In this document: one piece after another, positions 42,649 through 53,271 of the stretch
Numbering within the stretch: position 1 is the stretch's first letter
Layout of the letters: each line of letters starts with the position of its first letter
NCBI RefSeq assembly: GCF_000743355.1
Contig: NZ_JQEI01000011.1
Coordinates: forward strand, 121,791 to 185,790
From: Serratia sp. Ag1
GTDB lineage: Bacteria; Pseudomonadota; Gammaproteobacteria; Enterobacterales; Enterobacteriaceae
Direction of reading: 5' to 3'
DNA length: 64,000 bases
Translations under genes and position numbers: made by a program
Notes under the pieces: model-generated
What the model was told of the DNA's origin: nothing
Seen by the model: only the letters and a program-made list of their open reading frames with translations
The model's database searches: none

Positions 42649-45360
42649 ATGGTTTCGATCCAGATGGGTGGTGAGGACAAGACCACGAAGATTAGCGGCT
42701 GGGCGATTTACTGGAGCGACAAGTACGAAGCCCTGCAACTAACCTGCTACTACCCCTCCAAGAAAACTTACACGCGCCCGCTCAGCGACTGTTGTGTTTC
42801 TCCCACCCGCGAGTTGGGTGAAATGTTGCTAACCAAACCCGGTAGCACAATCGTCACACCCATTGCCAAAGCTACGATCTACGGCGAGCGATATGCCGTC
42901 GTGCACTATCCGGACGCCAACAAGCCTTATGTTTACAAAATGGACAGCATCGGTTTTGCCACGCCGACAGCGATGAAGGACGCGCCAGTCTTTCACTATT
43001 TCTCGGTCGTAGCGAATGCCCGACAAGAGCACGCCGAGTCGAAGACTGACCGTGAGACCGCCGCCAATGTCGTGCGCCAGTTGGAGAAACTGTCCCCCAG
43101 CGCCGACACCGCCTTGCAGGCCTATTGTACGGGGCGTAACGGCACCCTGACGCCGGGCCAGGGGTTGATCTATCCGTTCGGGCTAAACGAGAGCCAGTTC
43201 GCCGCAGTCGAGCAAGCCTTCCTCGCGCAGGTTAGCGTGATCGAGGGCCCGCCGGGAACAGGCAAGACCCAGACCATCCTCAACATCCTCGCCAATATCC
43301 TGCTGCGTGGGCAGACAGTGGCAATACTGTCCAACAATAATGCGGCGGTGGAGAACGTCTACGAGAAACTTGAGAAATGCGGCCTGGGCCACCTGATAGC
43401 CAAACTAGGCAACCAGGACAACCGCAAGGACTTCTTCGCTGACCTGCCGCCTTGGCCATCGAGCGAACCCAACCCGGCTCCAACGCTGGACGAGATTCAA
43501 GCTTTGCTGGCCCGCTTGAGGCAGCACTTGCACGACCACAATCGGGCGGCGCAACTGCAGGTCGAGATCGATGAGCTAACCATCGAGCGACGCTACTTGC
43601 AGCAGTGGCAGGCCGACAGCGGCATACAGGCTGCCAGTTCGCTAGACAGGTACGGACTGTCTCCGCGCAAAACCGCGGACCTGATGGCCTACCTGACCCA
43701 TCTAGGTGAGCAGCGCATCCGCCTCAAGGATCGCATCGAGCTGCTGTTCAACTTCAGGATTTTCCGCACCAAGCCCTTCGGTCAAGGCGATGCGCGCCTT
43801 TCCATCTTTCACGCCCTGCAGATGCACTATTACGACAAGGCGTTGCAAGACAGGGAAGTAGAGTTGCAGGCGTGCCGCGAATCGCTGGCACGCGGAAATT
43901 TCACAGCCTTGCTAGATGAATTGAAAACGGCATCGATGCGTCATCTGAAGCAGCAGTTACAACACCAAGCGCCGCCGTCGAACAGCTTCGATGCCAAAAC
44001 GTACCGTCAACAGTTCGACGCCTTCGTTCAGCGCTTTCCCATCCTAGGCAGCGGCACGCACTCCATCGTCAATTCGATCGCGCCAGGAGCAATCCTCGAT
44101 TACGTGATCATCGACGAGGCCTCGCAGCAGGACATCGTGCCGGGCATTTTAGCGCTGGGTTGCGCGAGGAATCTGGTCGTCGTCGGTGACAACCGCCAGT
44201 TAGCGCACATACCCGTGGCACTGGGCCTGCAGGCCCCCGCCGAGGCCTACGATTGCGAGCGCTACAGCCTGCTCGATTCGTGCATAAGTGTGTTCAAGGA
44301 TGCGCTGCCGAGAACTCTGCTGAAAGAACATTACCGCTGCCATCCCAGAATCATCCAATTTTGCAACCAGCAGTTCTACGACAACGCGCTGGTACCCATG
44401 ACGGAGGACAAAGGCGAAGCTCCACTGCGCCTGATCGTGACCGCCAAAGGCAACCATACCCGCCAGAACACCAACCTGCGAGAGTTGGACTCTCTGCTCA
44501 AACTGCTCAACGACGAGGGTGAGCCGGTCGCACTGGACGATGACGGTCGCGGTTTCATTGCACCGTTTCGGGCACAGGTCAACCTTTCCGGCAAGCATCT
44601 GCCAGCGGATTTCGTCAGGGACACCGTGCACAAGTTCCAGGGCCGAGAGTGCGACGAGATCGTTTTTTCCACCGTGTTGGACAAGAAGCGCTACAACCAA
44701 GAGCGTACACGCCTGGATTTCGTCGATGACCCACGCATGATCAATGTCGCGGTGTCGCGGGCCAAGCACCGTTTCACCCTGGTGACGGGCGACGACGTGT
44801 TCACCGGCAACAACGGCCACATCGCAGCCCTGATGCGCTATGTTAGTTACTACGCGCAAGAGGAGCAGATCGTGCGTGCTCCCGTAGTATCGGCATTTGA
44901 CTTGCTGTATCGAGAGTTTGACCTATCTTTGGCGCGCTTGGACGCCCGCTTGCAACGTGAAGACTCACGCTACAAGTCCGAGCAGATAGTGGCGCAACTG
45001 CTGCGCGAGGCGCTGTCCGCCCCGGCGTGCCAGTCGTTGATGTACCACGCACAGATCAAGCTGGATCAGGTCGCATCACCGAGTAACCCGGATTGGACAG
45101 ACCGCGAACAGGCCTTCATGGTACGCGCCAGTTGCGATTTCGTGATCTATTTCAAGGTAGGCAAAATCCCGGTGGGAGTGATTGAGGTCGATGGCGGCTC
45201 TCACGACCGGCCCGACCAAGCGGCGCGGGACGCCTTAAAGAATGGCATCCTAGCGAAAAGTAGCATTCCCATTCTGCGCCTGCGTACGGTCGAGAGCCGT
45301 ATCACGGAAAGAATCGGCAATTTTATCGCCCAGTGGGCCAGCCCGACGCCTGGCGTATAA
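42649..45360 (+). CDS. SF1 (Upf1/Dna2-like) helicase with C-terminal DUF2726-type domain; 5' end frameshifted
   Basis: 903 residues as read. Walker A GPPGTGKTQTI at 200-210, Walker B IDEASQQD near 488, motif IV EHYRCHPRII, motif V DTVHKFQGRECDEIVF and motif VI NVAVSRAKHRFTL. The C-terminal 150 residues (FVIYFKVGKIPVGVIEVDGGSH) look like a DUF2726/PD-(D/E)XK-like nuclease domain. Upstream, a different frame beginning at ATG 42566 reads MIIIRELTTSDVRREAQLNA and runs into this one, so the natural start is probably 42566 with a one-base loss near 42655-42675. Clearly more GC-rich than its neighbours, so imported. Substrate unknown; a role in DNA processing or phage defence is possible but not shown. 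Confidence 0.82.
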   Translation: MVSIQMGGEDKTTKISGWAIYWSDKYEALQLTCYYPSKKTYTRPLSDCCVSPTRELGEMLLTKPGSTIVTPIAKATIYGERYAVVHYPDANKPYVYKMDSIGFATPTAMKDAPVFHYFSVVANARQEHAESKTDRETAANVVRQLEKLSPSADTALQAYCTGRNGTLTPGQGLIYPFGLNESQFAAVEQAFLAQVSVIEGPPGTGKTQTILNILANILLRGQTVAILSNNNAAVENVYEKLEKCGLGHLIAKLGNQDNRKDFFADLPPWPSSEPNPAPTLDEIQALLARLRQHLHDHNRAAQLQVEIDELTIERRYLQQWQADSGIQAASSLDRYGLSPRKTADLMAYLTHLGEQRIRLKDRIELLFNFRIFRTKPFGQGDARLSIFHALQMHYYDKALQDREVELQACRESLARGNFTALLDELKTASMRHLKQQLQHQAPPSNSFDAKTYRQQFDAFVQRFPILGSGTHSIVNSIAPGAILDYVIIDEASQQDIVPGILALGCARNLVVVGDNRQLAHIPVALGLQAPAEAYDCERYSLLDSCISVFKDALPRTLLKEHYRCHPRIIQFCNQQFYDNALVPMTEDKGEAPLRLIVTAKGNHTRQNTNLRELDSLLKLLNDEGEPVALDDDGRGFIAPFRAQVNLSGKHLPADFVRDTVHKFQGRECDEIVFSTVLDKKRYNQERTRLDFVDDPRMINVAVSRAKHRFTLVTGDDVFTGNNGHIAALMRYVSYYAQEEQIVRAPVVSAFDLLYREFDLSLARLDARLQREDSRYKSEQIVAQLLREALSAPACQSLMYHAQIKLDQVASPSNPDWTDREQAFMVRASCDFVIYFKVGKIPVGVIEVDGGSHDRPDQAARDALKNGILAKSSIPILRLRTVESRITERIGNFIAQWASPTPGV

Positions 45361-45503
45361 GGCGGGATTGATCTGTCCAGACCCGGCCAGAAATGGACAT
45401 TTAAAAATCAAGTCGAAACAGATGGCATGCTTAGACTAATAGGTTAAAATAGCCGTGCACGGCAAGATTATTATCATCTTTTGATACATACAAAAATATA
45501 ATC

Positions 45504-46073
45504 ATGAATAAAAGTTATTATTTCGAAAGTAAATATAAGAAATGGTCCATTACAGTCGTGATATACATCATTATGGGCGGATGGTTCTGGTATATGTTGT
45601 GGGCATCAAGTATCTCCCATAATACCATTTTACAAAAATCGGTGCCTGAATGGATAACGTATATTTCTTTTGGTGCATTGATTGGAAGCTTCTCTTTTAT
45701 ACACGCTTTTTATCTTCGCACTTTTAACAAAACATTAAAGTATCTTTGTAATGCATTTCTTGGCGGTTTTTGCCTGGGATTTGTATTGAGCTTAAACTGT
45801 TACGATGTCTATGTTTATCTCTTCCCAGACAAAATAATTGGCTATGAATCTGAATATGAGGTTGTCTTTCCAGGGCCATCGAGAGGTAAGCATGGGCATT
45901 GTGAAGCAGGTATCTGGTTAAAAGATCAGAACACCACCAGATGGATACAGCTTTGTACAAACAAAGAATTTCTGCGCAGCCATCGAAAGCAAGGAATGAC
46001 AGGAGTCTGGGTAACAGCTCGTGTAAATAAAATTGGAACTTACATTGTGAAATACGAATTTATTTATATTTAA
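45504..46073 (+). CDS. Small membrane protein of unknown function
   Basis: 189 residues with three hydrophobic segments (about 14-35, 48-72 and 80-105) and a C-terminal soluble domain of about 80 residues with a Cys pair (GHCEAG, LCTNKE). Not recognised. AT-rich, unlike the preceding helicase, so probably a separate acquisition. A weak ribosome site precedes ATG 45504. Confidence 0.6.
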   Translation: MNKSYYFESKYKKWSITVVIYIIMGGWFWYMLWASSISHNTILQKSVPEWITYISFGALIGSFSFIHAFYLRTFNKTLKYLCNAFLGGFCLGFVLSLNCYDVYVYLFPDKIIGYESEYEVVFPGPSRGKHGHCEAGIWLKDQNTTRWIQLCTNKEFLRSHRKQGMTGVWVTARVNKIGTYIVKYEFIYI

Positions 46074-46413
46074 ATGAAACAACCTGGAGATATTACAATC
46101 GCTTAGGCCGCCATCTTTTTTTGCGCCTGTGAAAATAAATGATAGCCAAAGTCAGCTCCTCGCTCATAGCGGCCCTATAACGCAGGGCGAACTCATGAAT
46201 GTTTATTGAGCAATAAATGCATGCAAAACAAACGTAATTAGATCATTAAGCGCACAGTGGTAGTTCTAAACTGGCTCTGTATGACTGTATACCGCCATGA
46301 GCGAAAAGCGGAAGTTATCTTTTCGCGTCTGCACGATATACCTGCCTGACATACTCAGTTGTATTTACCATCTATAGTGCTGTTGCAATTCGATTATAAC
46401 GATAGAGGTGCCG
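46074..46413. other. Intergenic region, no gene seen
   Basis: 340 bp between the converging membrane-protein and VOC genes. No convincing coding or structural element. Confidence 0.35.
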
Positions 46414-46806
46414 CTATATAATACTCTCTAATATCTGCTTTGCATGAAGGTATTCGTAAGTCGTAACTTCAATCCTGTTGTTACTAAGATCGTTAAAATA
46501 TACGGACATCGACACATCATGGTCACTGACGGTGAAAGAGATTTTTTTATCCCTGAGGATCGGTATCAACTCGATGAATGCTGATGCCCCAATGCTGAAA
46601 GCTATTGTATGGCCAGGGTGCTGATATTCTCTTCGAAACAGGGAAAGCGATGCTCCGTTATTTCTTATGACCAATGGTCCTCCCTGTTCAAACCAGAAGT
46701 ACAACGAGTTATCACGGGAGAAACCAAGAACCTCGTTATACCAGTGTTCTGCCTGCTTAACGTCTTCGACGTATACGTGTATGTGATCAATCTTAATTAT
46801 CTTCAT
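46414..46806 (-). CDS. VOC-superfamily (glyoxalase-like) protein
   Basis: 130 residues from ATG 46806, chosen because GGGAG lies 8 nt upstream; the open frame extends further without support. Starts IIKIDHIHVYVEDVKQAEHWYNEVLG, the classic first strand-helix of vicinal-oxygen-chelate proteins with a probable metal His. The partner Glu is in NRIEVTTYE near the end. Substrate unknown; relatives are glyoxalases, dioxygenases and resistance proteins. Confidence 0.82.
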   Translation of the reverse strand: MKIIKIDHIHVYVEDVKQAEHWYNEVLGFSRDNSLYFWFEQGGPLVIRNNGASLSLFRREYQHPGHTIAFSIGASAFIELIPILRDKKISFTVSDHDVSMSVYFNDLSNNRIEVTTYEYLHAKQILESII

Positions 46807-47134
46807 AGCGCAGCTCCCTGATTTTTTATCGGAAATATACTCTAAATTATCTTTGATAAACAACCTGCAAAGCATATGGCAACATGACATTTGCCATGAC
46901 CCACTATGGCACATATGTAACAATAGTTTTGATCTAATAGGGCGATAAAATGAATGAGTTATAGAGAGATTAATAACTTAAGGGACTGGTTCCCCGTTGA
47001 TTAGTACCCCCATGAGTTTGTAATGTCCACTTCCGCCCTGACTTTACCATCAACTCCGGTTAGCCCAACCTACCAATCAAGGTCATCAGCTTAGGTTGCC
47101 AATATTCCCCAAAAGAAGAAAAAAGTCATCATCC
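46807..47134. other. Intergenic region, no gene seen
   Basis: About 330 bp with the likely promoter of the VOC gene near its start; the rest shows nothing clear. Confidence 0.35.
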
Positions 47135-47764
47135 TCAATTACGACTCAATACAAGTTTTAGGCCCGCAATCGCGAAGCAGCACGCTAATAGCGCATCAAG
47201 CCCACGGCAAATTCGACGATAAAACGCGCTCATGACGGCGGTAGAAAACAACAATGCATAGCCGCAGAACACCACCACGCAAATAGCTGCACAACCGAGC
47301 ATAATCATGGGCAAAATAGAGGCTGCCAGGCCCGGTTTGAGCGCAACGGACATGATAGCCACCCAAGTGAGGATAGCTTTGGGGTTGCCAACGTGCATCA
47401 GTATTCCCTGACGGAACAACCTGCCATACGCGACTCTCTCATCACTGGCCTTAAATTCGGGGGCATCAGAGCGATACAGTACGGACCTACCGGATTTAAA
47501 TGCCAACCATAACAGATACAAACCGCCACCGATTTTTAAAACAAACAGTAATTGTGCGAAAGTCGCCAGCACGGTTAGTACACCGCAAGCTGCCAGCAGG
47601 GCCCACAACATAGAACCACTAATAACACCACCAGCCAGCGCCAATGCGGCACCACGGCCCTTTTTCATTGCCGTACCCATAATGGCCATGTTACTTGGCC
47701 CAGGGCTGGCAGTTGCGACAACGTAAGTGGTATAAATAAGAATTAATTCGTGCGAAAGTGCCAT
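47135..47764 (-). CDS. LysE/RhtB-family amino-acid exporter
   Basis: 209 residues from ATG 47764; a longer frame to 47833 is less natural. The N-terminal ATASPGPSNMAIMGTAMKKGRGAALALAGG segment with the PGP motif is diagnostic of LysE/RhtB transporters. Five or six membrane helices follow, including VGNPKAILTWVAIMS. It exports amino acids or related metabolites; the substrate cannot be read from sequence. Confidence 0.88.
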   Translation of the reverse strand: MALSHELILIYTTYVVATASPGPSNMAIMGTAMKKGRGAALALAGGVISGSMLWALLAACGVLTVLATFAQLLFVLKIGGGLYLLWLAFKSGRSVLYRSDAPEFKASDERVAYGRLFRQGILMHVGNPKAILTWVAIMSVALKPGLAASILPMIMLGCAAICVVVFCGYALLFSTAVMSAFYRRICRGLDALLACCFAIAGLKLVLSRN

Positions 47765-47957
47765 GTTTTTCTCTACGATAGGGTTGCTCTTTCCCCATGT
47801 TATAACGACTCTCGCAAGAATTTCCACGCCCATCGCCTATTTGGATCATGGGGACGTTGGCAAAACATCCGTTATGGCACAAAGTGAACAGTCTGATAGG
47901 TCGTCAGGCCTGCTATGAGCGAGAGTTGAAGTTAACATTTTATATATAGGGGGCTTT

Positions 47958-48401
47958 GTGCGTACTCGACCAGCATCTCGGCTAATAGTTCTTTCACCTG
48001 AAAATCACGTCTTGCTCTTTAGTTTCTGCCATAAAGATGATGCGTTGAGTGGAAATGCATACTGGGCAACTCCAGGTGGGGGACTTGAACACAATGAATC
48101 TTACGAGCAGGCGGCTTTGCGCGAATTATTTGAAGAGACGGGGCTAACAAGAACAACAGCAGGACCGCAGATAGCATCCAGAAACTTTAAAATGATGCTA
48201 CCAAGTGGTGAGACTGTTCTTGCCGAAGAACGTTTCTTTATTATTAATACTGATAAATCAGATATTGACCGTTCGAGATGGACTAGCAACGAAAAGAAAG
48301 TCATTCGAGAGCACCACTGGTGGACAATTGAAGAACTGAGACATACCAATGAAATAATCTTTCCACTCGATTTGATCATTGACATAATTGAAAAAATTTA
48401 A
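47958..48401 (+). CDS. NUDIX hydrolase
   Basis: 147 residues. A complete Nudix box GGLEHNESYEQAALRELFEETGL (residues 43-65; G-x5-E-x7-REU-x-EE-x-GU) gives the metal-binding helix. Starts at GTG 47958 behind the ribosome site AGGGGG. Hydrolyses a nucleoside diphosphate-X compound; the exact substrate is unknown. Transcribed away from the LysE gene. Confidence 0.88.
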   Translation: MRTRPASRLIVLSPENHVLLFSFCHKDDALSGNAYWATPGGGLEHNESYEQAALRELFEETGLTRTTAGPQIASRNFKMMLPSGETVLAEERFFIINTDKSDIDRSRWTSNEKKVIREHHWWTIEELRHTNEIIFPLDLIIDIIEKI

Positions 48402-48625
48402 TTAGCTCCCCTGCATCGAATTTATTCAAATGACCTCGGTGCCCTCTACTGGCACACAGTAGTCTGAGCTAATACAAGTAAATGATATAAGGCTTTCCCT
48501 CGTAGTGTTATGTAATACTACGCTCATCAATTGGCTTACACTTTTTATTCACACCCAAATAGAAATGTTATTTTATAAAAGATGCATAGCCAAGGGGAGT
48601 CCAGAGACTTCCGAGCCGCTAGTCA

Positions 48626-49015
48626 TTATCGTGTTTCGTGGTAAACCGCCTCAATATTGTACCCGTCAGGATCAAGGATAAACGCGGCGTAATATCCGTG
48701 GTGATACTGAGGCCTGTATCTAGGCGCACCATTATCTTTTCCACCGGCCTGGAGGGCGGTAGAGTGGAATGCGTTCACTTCCTTTTTGTTTTTTGCACTG
48801 AAGGCAAGATGCGTCCGGGGCGTGGCGGGCGTCCCCTGAGTGATCCAGAACGCACCTCCCGGATCTGACCCGTCATCGGGTTTTGCAGGACCAAAACCTA
48901 CCGCTTTATTCGGGATTTCAAGCCGTACGATATGCCCAAGGCGTGCCAGAACACGTGTGTAAAACAGTTTACTGTCTTCAAGATTGGTGACGCTGAATCC
49001 GGTGTGATCAATCAC
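48626..49015 (-). CDS. VOC-superfamily (glyoxalase/bleomycin-resistance-like) protein
   Basis: 129 residues starting at GTG 49015, supported by AGGAG 8 nt upstream. IDHTGFSVTNLEDSKLFYTRVL is the first beta-alpha unit with a metal His; FILDPDGYNIEAVYHE at the end holds the conserved DPDGxxIE with metal Glu. Substrate unknown. Not closely related to the other VOC gene at 46414. Confidence 0.85.
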   Translation of the reverse strand: MIDHTGFSVTNLEDSKLFYTRVLARLGHIVRLEIPNKAVGFGPAKPDDGSDPGGAFWITQGTPATPRTHLAFSAKNKKEVNAFHSTALQAGGKDNGAPRYRPQYHHGYYAAFILDPDGYNIEAVYHETR

Positions 49016-49111
49016 TTTTATACTCCTGTCAGCAAAGAAGAGTATGCAGTAAAACATTCAATCACCGGGTGATGTTTGATTTGGCATAAGAACAGGTGAT
49101 TATGTCAGTGC

Positions 49112-49160
49112 TATACCCAAAATAATTCGAGTTGCTTGTAGGCAGCAACCGAATGTCACC
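49112..49160. repeat. Half copy of the palindromic MITE-like element
   Basis: TATACCCAAAATAATTCGAG followed by TTGCTTGTAGGC repeats the left end of the 26399 element; no matching right end is seen nearby. The remaining 49161-49414 holds no gene and probably contains the dauA promoter. Confidence 0.55.
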
Positions 49161-49414
49161 GCCTCCCCTCTAGCTCACTTTCTCGGCTTATCCGGGCCAA
49201 ACATGCATTAAGCGGTAAAACCTTCACTTATCCCCTCTCCTTGGGGAGATAACTCGCGGCCCAAGCGGGTTGTCAATCGCCGTGATAATCTCTGTTTTGA
49301 TACAAATCTAGGTATCTATCCGCAGAAAGAGGTATGGTATCTCTCAGTTATTCGAGACGGACCTCATCTGGCCCGCCATTCCTTTCTCTTTCCTAGATTT
49401 GGTTTGCAACTTAG

Positions 49415-51106
49415 ATGAAAACTCACGAAATTAACGGTATTCGCCCTTTTAGCGCGCTAATTGACGCCTGTTGGCGGGAACCCTACTCACTTCAACGCCT
49501 GCTGAAAGATGCGATTGCCGGGGTAACCGTCGGTATTATCGCCATTCCGCTGGCAATGGCACTGGCGATTGCCAGCGGCGTTCCGCCACAATACGGGCTT
49601 TATACTTCCGCAATTGCTGGCATCGTCATTGCCGTCAGCGGTGGCTCACGCTTTAGCGTCTCTGGCCCTACCGCCGCTTTTGTCGTTATTTTATACCCGG
49701 TTTCGCAGCAGTTCGGGCTTTCTGGCCTGTTGATTGCCACCATGATTTCTGGCCTGTTCCTGCTGCTGATGGGGTTGGCACGCCTCGGGCGGTTGATCGA
49801 ATATATTCCGCTGTCGGTCACGCTCGGTTTCACCTCCGGGATTGCGATTACGATTGCCACCATGCAGGTGAAGGATTTCTTTGGGCTCGCCTTGGCCGAA
49901 GTACCGGAGAATTACGTCGGCAAAGTCTCTGCGCTGCTGCACGCGCTGCCCAGCCTGGACTTTGGTGATACGCTGATCGGCGTTGTCACTCTGCTGATTC
50001 TGGTTCTCTGGCCCCGATTGGGGTTGCGGATACCCGGTCACCTGCCCGCTTTGCTGGCAGGCACCGCGATCATGGCGATATTGACCCTGTTTGATCATCA
50101 GGTCGCCACCATTGGTTCCCGTTTCAGCTTCCAACTGGCCGATGGTAGCCAGGGCCAGGGGATCCCGCCGATTCTGCCGCAGTGGGTCTTACCCTGGGAT
50201 CTCCCCGCCAGCGGCGGCAAGCAGATCGAACTGAGTTGGCATCTACTTTCCGCGCTGCTACCTGCGGCGTTCTCGATGGCGATGCTCGGGGCTATCGAAT
50301 CACTTTTATGCGCAGTAGTGCTGGATGGCATGACCGGCAAAAAACACCATTCCAACACCGAACTGATTGGTCAGGGGGCAGGCAACATTATTGCACCGTT
50401 CTTTGGCGGTATTACCGCTACGGCGGCAATTGCCCGTTCCGCCGCCAACGTGCGTGCCGGGGCAACGTCGCCAATCTCGGCCATCATTCACTCCTTGCTG
50501 GTTTTGCTGGCTTTATTGGTGCTGGCACCTTGGCTGTCTTATCTGCCGCTGGCTGCGATGGCCGCATTGCTACTGATAGTGGCGTGGAACATGAGTGAGG
50601 CGCACAAGGTGATTTATCTGCTGCGCCGGGCACCGAAAGACGACATTCTGGTGATGTTGTTGTGTATGTCCTTGACGGTGATGTTCGATATGGTGATCGC
50701 CATTACCGTCGGTATCGTGCTCGCTTCGCTGCTGTTTATGCGCCGCATTGCGCGCATGACGCGTTTGAGTGAGCTGAGTGCAGAAAATGGCATTCTGGTG
50801 ATGCGCGTCAACGGGCCACTGTTCTTCGCCGCTGCCGAACGTATCTTTAGCGAATTACTGTCGCGCAGCGAGAATTATCATACCGTGGTGCTGCAATGGG
50901 ATGCGGTGCCGGTGCTTGATGCCGGTGGGTTGCACGCTCTGCAACGCTATATCGACACCTTACATACTGGTAAACAGTTGGTCATTACCGACATTCCCTT
51001 CCAACCGTTGAAAACGCTGGCGCGCGCGCGTATGCAACCCATCGAAGGGAAATTGCATTTCTACCCTACGCTGCCAGAAGCGCTGGCCGCACTTGCCACG
51101 CAATAA
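49415..51106 (+). CDS. dauA: SulP-family dicarboxylate transporter DauA
   Basis: 563 residues. Ten or more membrane helices starting with [25 protein letters not shown], the SulP signature; [25 protein letters not shown] is the helix 8/9 region. A cytoplasmic STAS domain occupies about 445-555 ([18 protein letters not shown]). Gene order dauA-kdsA-sirB1-sirB2-prmC-prfA-hemA matches E. coli ychM. Transports C4-dicarboxylates at acid pH in E. coli. Confidence 0.9.
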   Translation: MKTHEINGIRPFSALIDACWREPYSLQRLLKDAIAGVTVGIIAIPLAMALAIASGVPPQYGLYTSAIAGIVIAVSGGSRFSVSGPTAAFVVILYPVSQQFGLSGLLIATMISGLFLLLMGLARLGRLIEYIPLSVTLGFTSGIAITIATMQVKDFFGLALAEVPENYVGKVSALLHALPSLDFGDTLIGVVTLLILVLWPRLGLRIPGHLPALLAGTAIMAILTLFDHQVATIGSRFSFQLADGSQGQGIPPILPQWVLPWDLPASGGKQIELSWHLLSALLPAAFSMAMLGAIESLLCAVVLDGMTGKKHHSNTELIGQGAGNIIAPFFGGITATAAIARSAANVRAGATSPISAIIHSLLVLLALLVLAPWLSYLPLAAMAALLLIVAWNMSEAHKVIYLLRRAPKDDILVMLLCMSLTVMFDMVIAITVGIVLASLLFMRRIARMTRLSELSAENGILVMRVNGPLFFAAAERIFSELLSRSENYHTVVLQWDAVPVLDAGGLHALQRYIDTLHTGKQLVITDIPFQPLKTLARARMQPIEGKLHFYPTLPEALAALATQ

Positions 51107-51110
51107 ACAG

Positions 51111-51137
51111 AAAGGCCCGACAGATTGCCGGGCCTCT
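51111..51137. terminator. Bidirectional terminator between dauA and kdsA
   Basis: AGGCCCG (51113-51119) pairs with CGGGCCT (51129-51135) between two convergent genes; the T-run is short. Confidence 0.6.
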
Positions 51138-51159
51138 TCGCTGGATTTACCACCACAAT

Positions 51160-52044
<885 letters not shown>

Positions 52045-52048
52045 TTAA

Positions 52049-52858
52049 TTAGTGCAGCGTAACCTGCTTCATTTCAATCGCGTGGATCTGGATTTTAATC
52101 ACTTCACTGATCGGATCTTCAGGGCACTGCTCAACAAAATAGTTGAGATCGGAGATCGCAATGTGGTTGCACTCCAGTTGTGCGTAGATCAACCCGCGAT
52201 CGCGGATTTCATACGGGTCATCGGGATCAAAGCTCAGCACGGCTTCACTGGCTCGCAGCGCCAGTTCCATCTGCTTCTCTTCCATCAGTGCGGCTTTCAG
52301 CGTGTCCAGCATCTTGCGCACCACCAGGATGTTTTCTGACTCATACAGATCGTCATCCTCCAGTTCCGCCCCCAACCCCAGGTTGCCTTTGAGCCAGACT
52401 TCCAACTGATGTTCGTTCAACGTTTCACCGTTCAGCGGGTTGATTAACCACATATCTTCATCCAGCCAATCGGCGCGCAGGATTAACTGCGTGGGGAAAA
52501 TTACCGGCATCAGCGGGATGTCAATCTGTTGCGCAATATAGAGGAAAATCGTCCCTAACGAGACTGGCGTACCCTGCCGTGCATCCAACACTTTATCCAG
52601 CCAGATCGCATCTGACAGACGATAGACACCGCTGGCACCACCAAAGCCCCAGGTTTTGAAAAACAGCTCAATGAGCGCATCCAGTTGCTGCTCCTGATTG
52701 AGATCGTCCGGGATGGCGGTTCGCGCTTCATCAGCCAGTTGCTGCAACCTGCGCGCCACTTCCGCCGCAGGAAAATCGCGCCGGATGGCCTGCGACACCA
52801 GGATCACCCCATCACTCAAAGGTGAGGTGTTAAATTCGAAATCAGCAATGCTACTCAT
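52049..52858 (-). CDS. sirB1: SirB1 (YchA), transglutaminase-like/TPR protein
   Basis: 269 residues, the size of E. coli YchA/SirB1. N-terminal transglutaminase-like domain (AIWLDKVLDARQGTPVSLG), C-terminal TPR-like helices (MELALRASEAVLSFDPDDPYEIRDRGLIY). Function unknown. Overlaps sirB2 by 4 bp. Confidence 0.92.
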   Translation of the reverse strand: MSSIADFEFNTSPLSDGVILVSQAIRRDFPAAEVARRLQQLADEARTAIPDDLNQEQQLDALIELFFKTWGFGGASGVYRLSDAIWLDKVLDARQGTPVSLGTIFLYIAQQIDIPLMPVIFPTQLILRADWLDEDMWLINPLNGETLNEHQLEVWLKGNLGLGAELEDDDLYESENILVVRKMLDTLKAALMEEKQMELALRASEAVLSFDPDDPYEIRDRGLIYAQLECNHIAISDLNYFVEQCPEDPISEVIKIQIHAIEMKQVTLH

Positions 52859-53253
52859 AGGTATCCCATCAGAAACGGTATTTTCGTCGTGGCAAGTTTA
52901 ATGATCAGGTACAGACAGCCCAAAGCCAGTACAAACGCCAGCGTGCGTTTAGTCCAGTTCTTGGTTTTCTTGCTCAATGCGACGTAGCCAAGCAGGATGT
53001 AGAGAATAACGCCAAACAATTTCTCGGTCAGCCAGGAGTCCATACTCAATAACGGGTAAAGCTTGAGCATGACCACCAGCGCAATCCCGGTGAGCAACAG
53101 CAGCGTATCATTGATATGAGGCGTTATCTTTACCCAACGTTTCTGCATCATAGCCGAGTCGCGCCATTTCCAGAAGAAGCGCAGTATAAACAAGATAATA
53201 CTGATAGTTACCGTCAATAAATGCAGGTGTTTTAACGCCATGTAAGCTGCCAT
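52855..53253 (-). CDS. sirB2: SirB2-family membrane protein
   Basis: 132 residues with four hydrophobic helices. The start MAAYMALKHLHLLTVTISIILFILRFFW and VKITPHINDTLLLLTGIAL with a membrane His are typical of SirB2 (YchQ). Function unknown. It lies between prmC and sirB1 as in E. coli. Confidence 0.92.
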   Translation of the reverse strand: MAAYMALKHLHLLTVTISIILFILRFFWKWRDSAMMQKRWVKITPHINDTLLLLTGIALVVMLKLYPLLSMDSWLTEKLFGVILYILLGYVALSKKTKNWTKRTLAFVLALGCLYLIIKLATTKIPFLMGYL

Positions 53254-53271
53254 GCGGGTTCCTTATCTTTA

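Noticed and set aside
44200..44859. 219-codon minus-strand ORF within the helicase
   Set aside because: Long antisense frame expected from the high GC content of the helicase gene; no motif or start signal.
42649..45360. A phage-defence system
   Set aside because: The helicase has no recognisable defence partner beside it (no methylase, effector or sensor gene), so a defence role cannot be claimed from this sequence.
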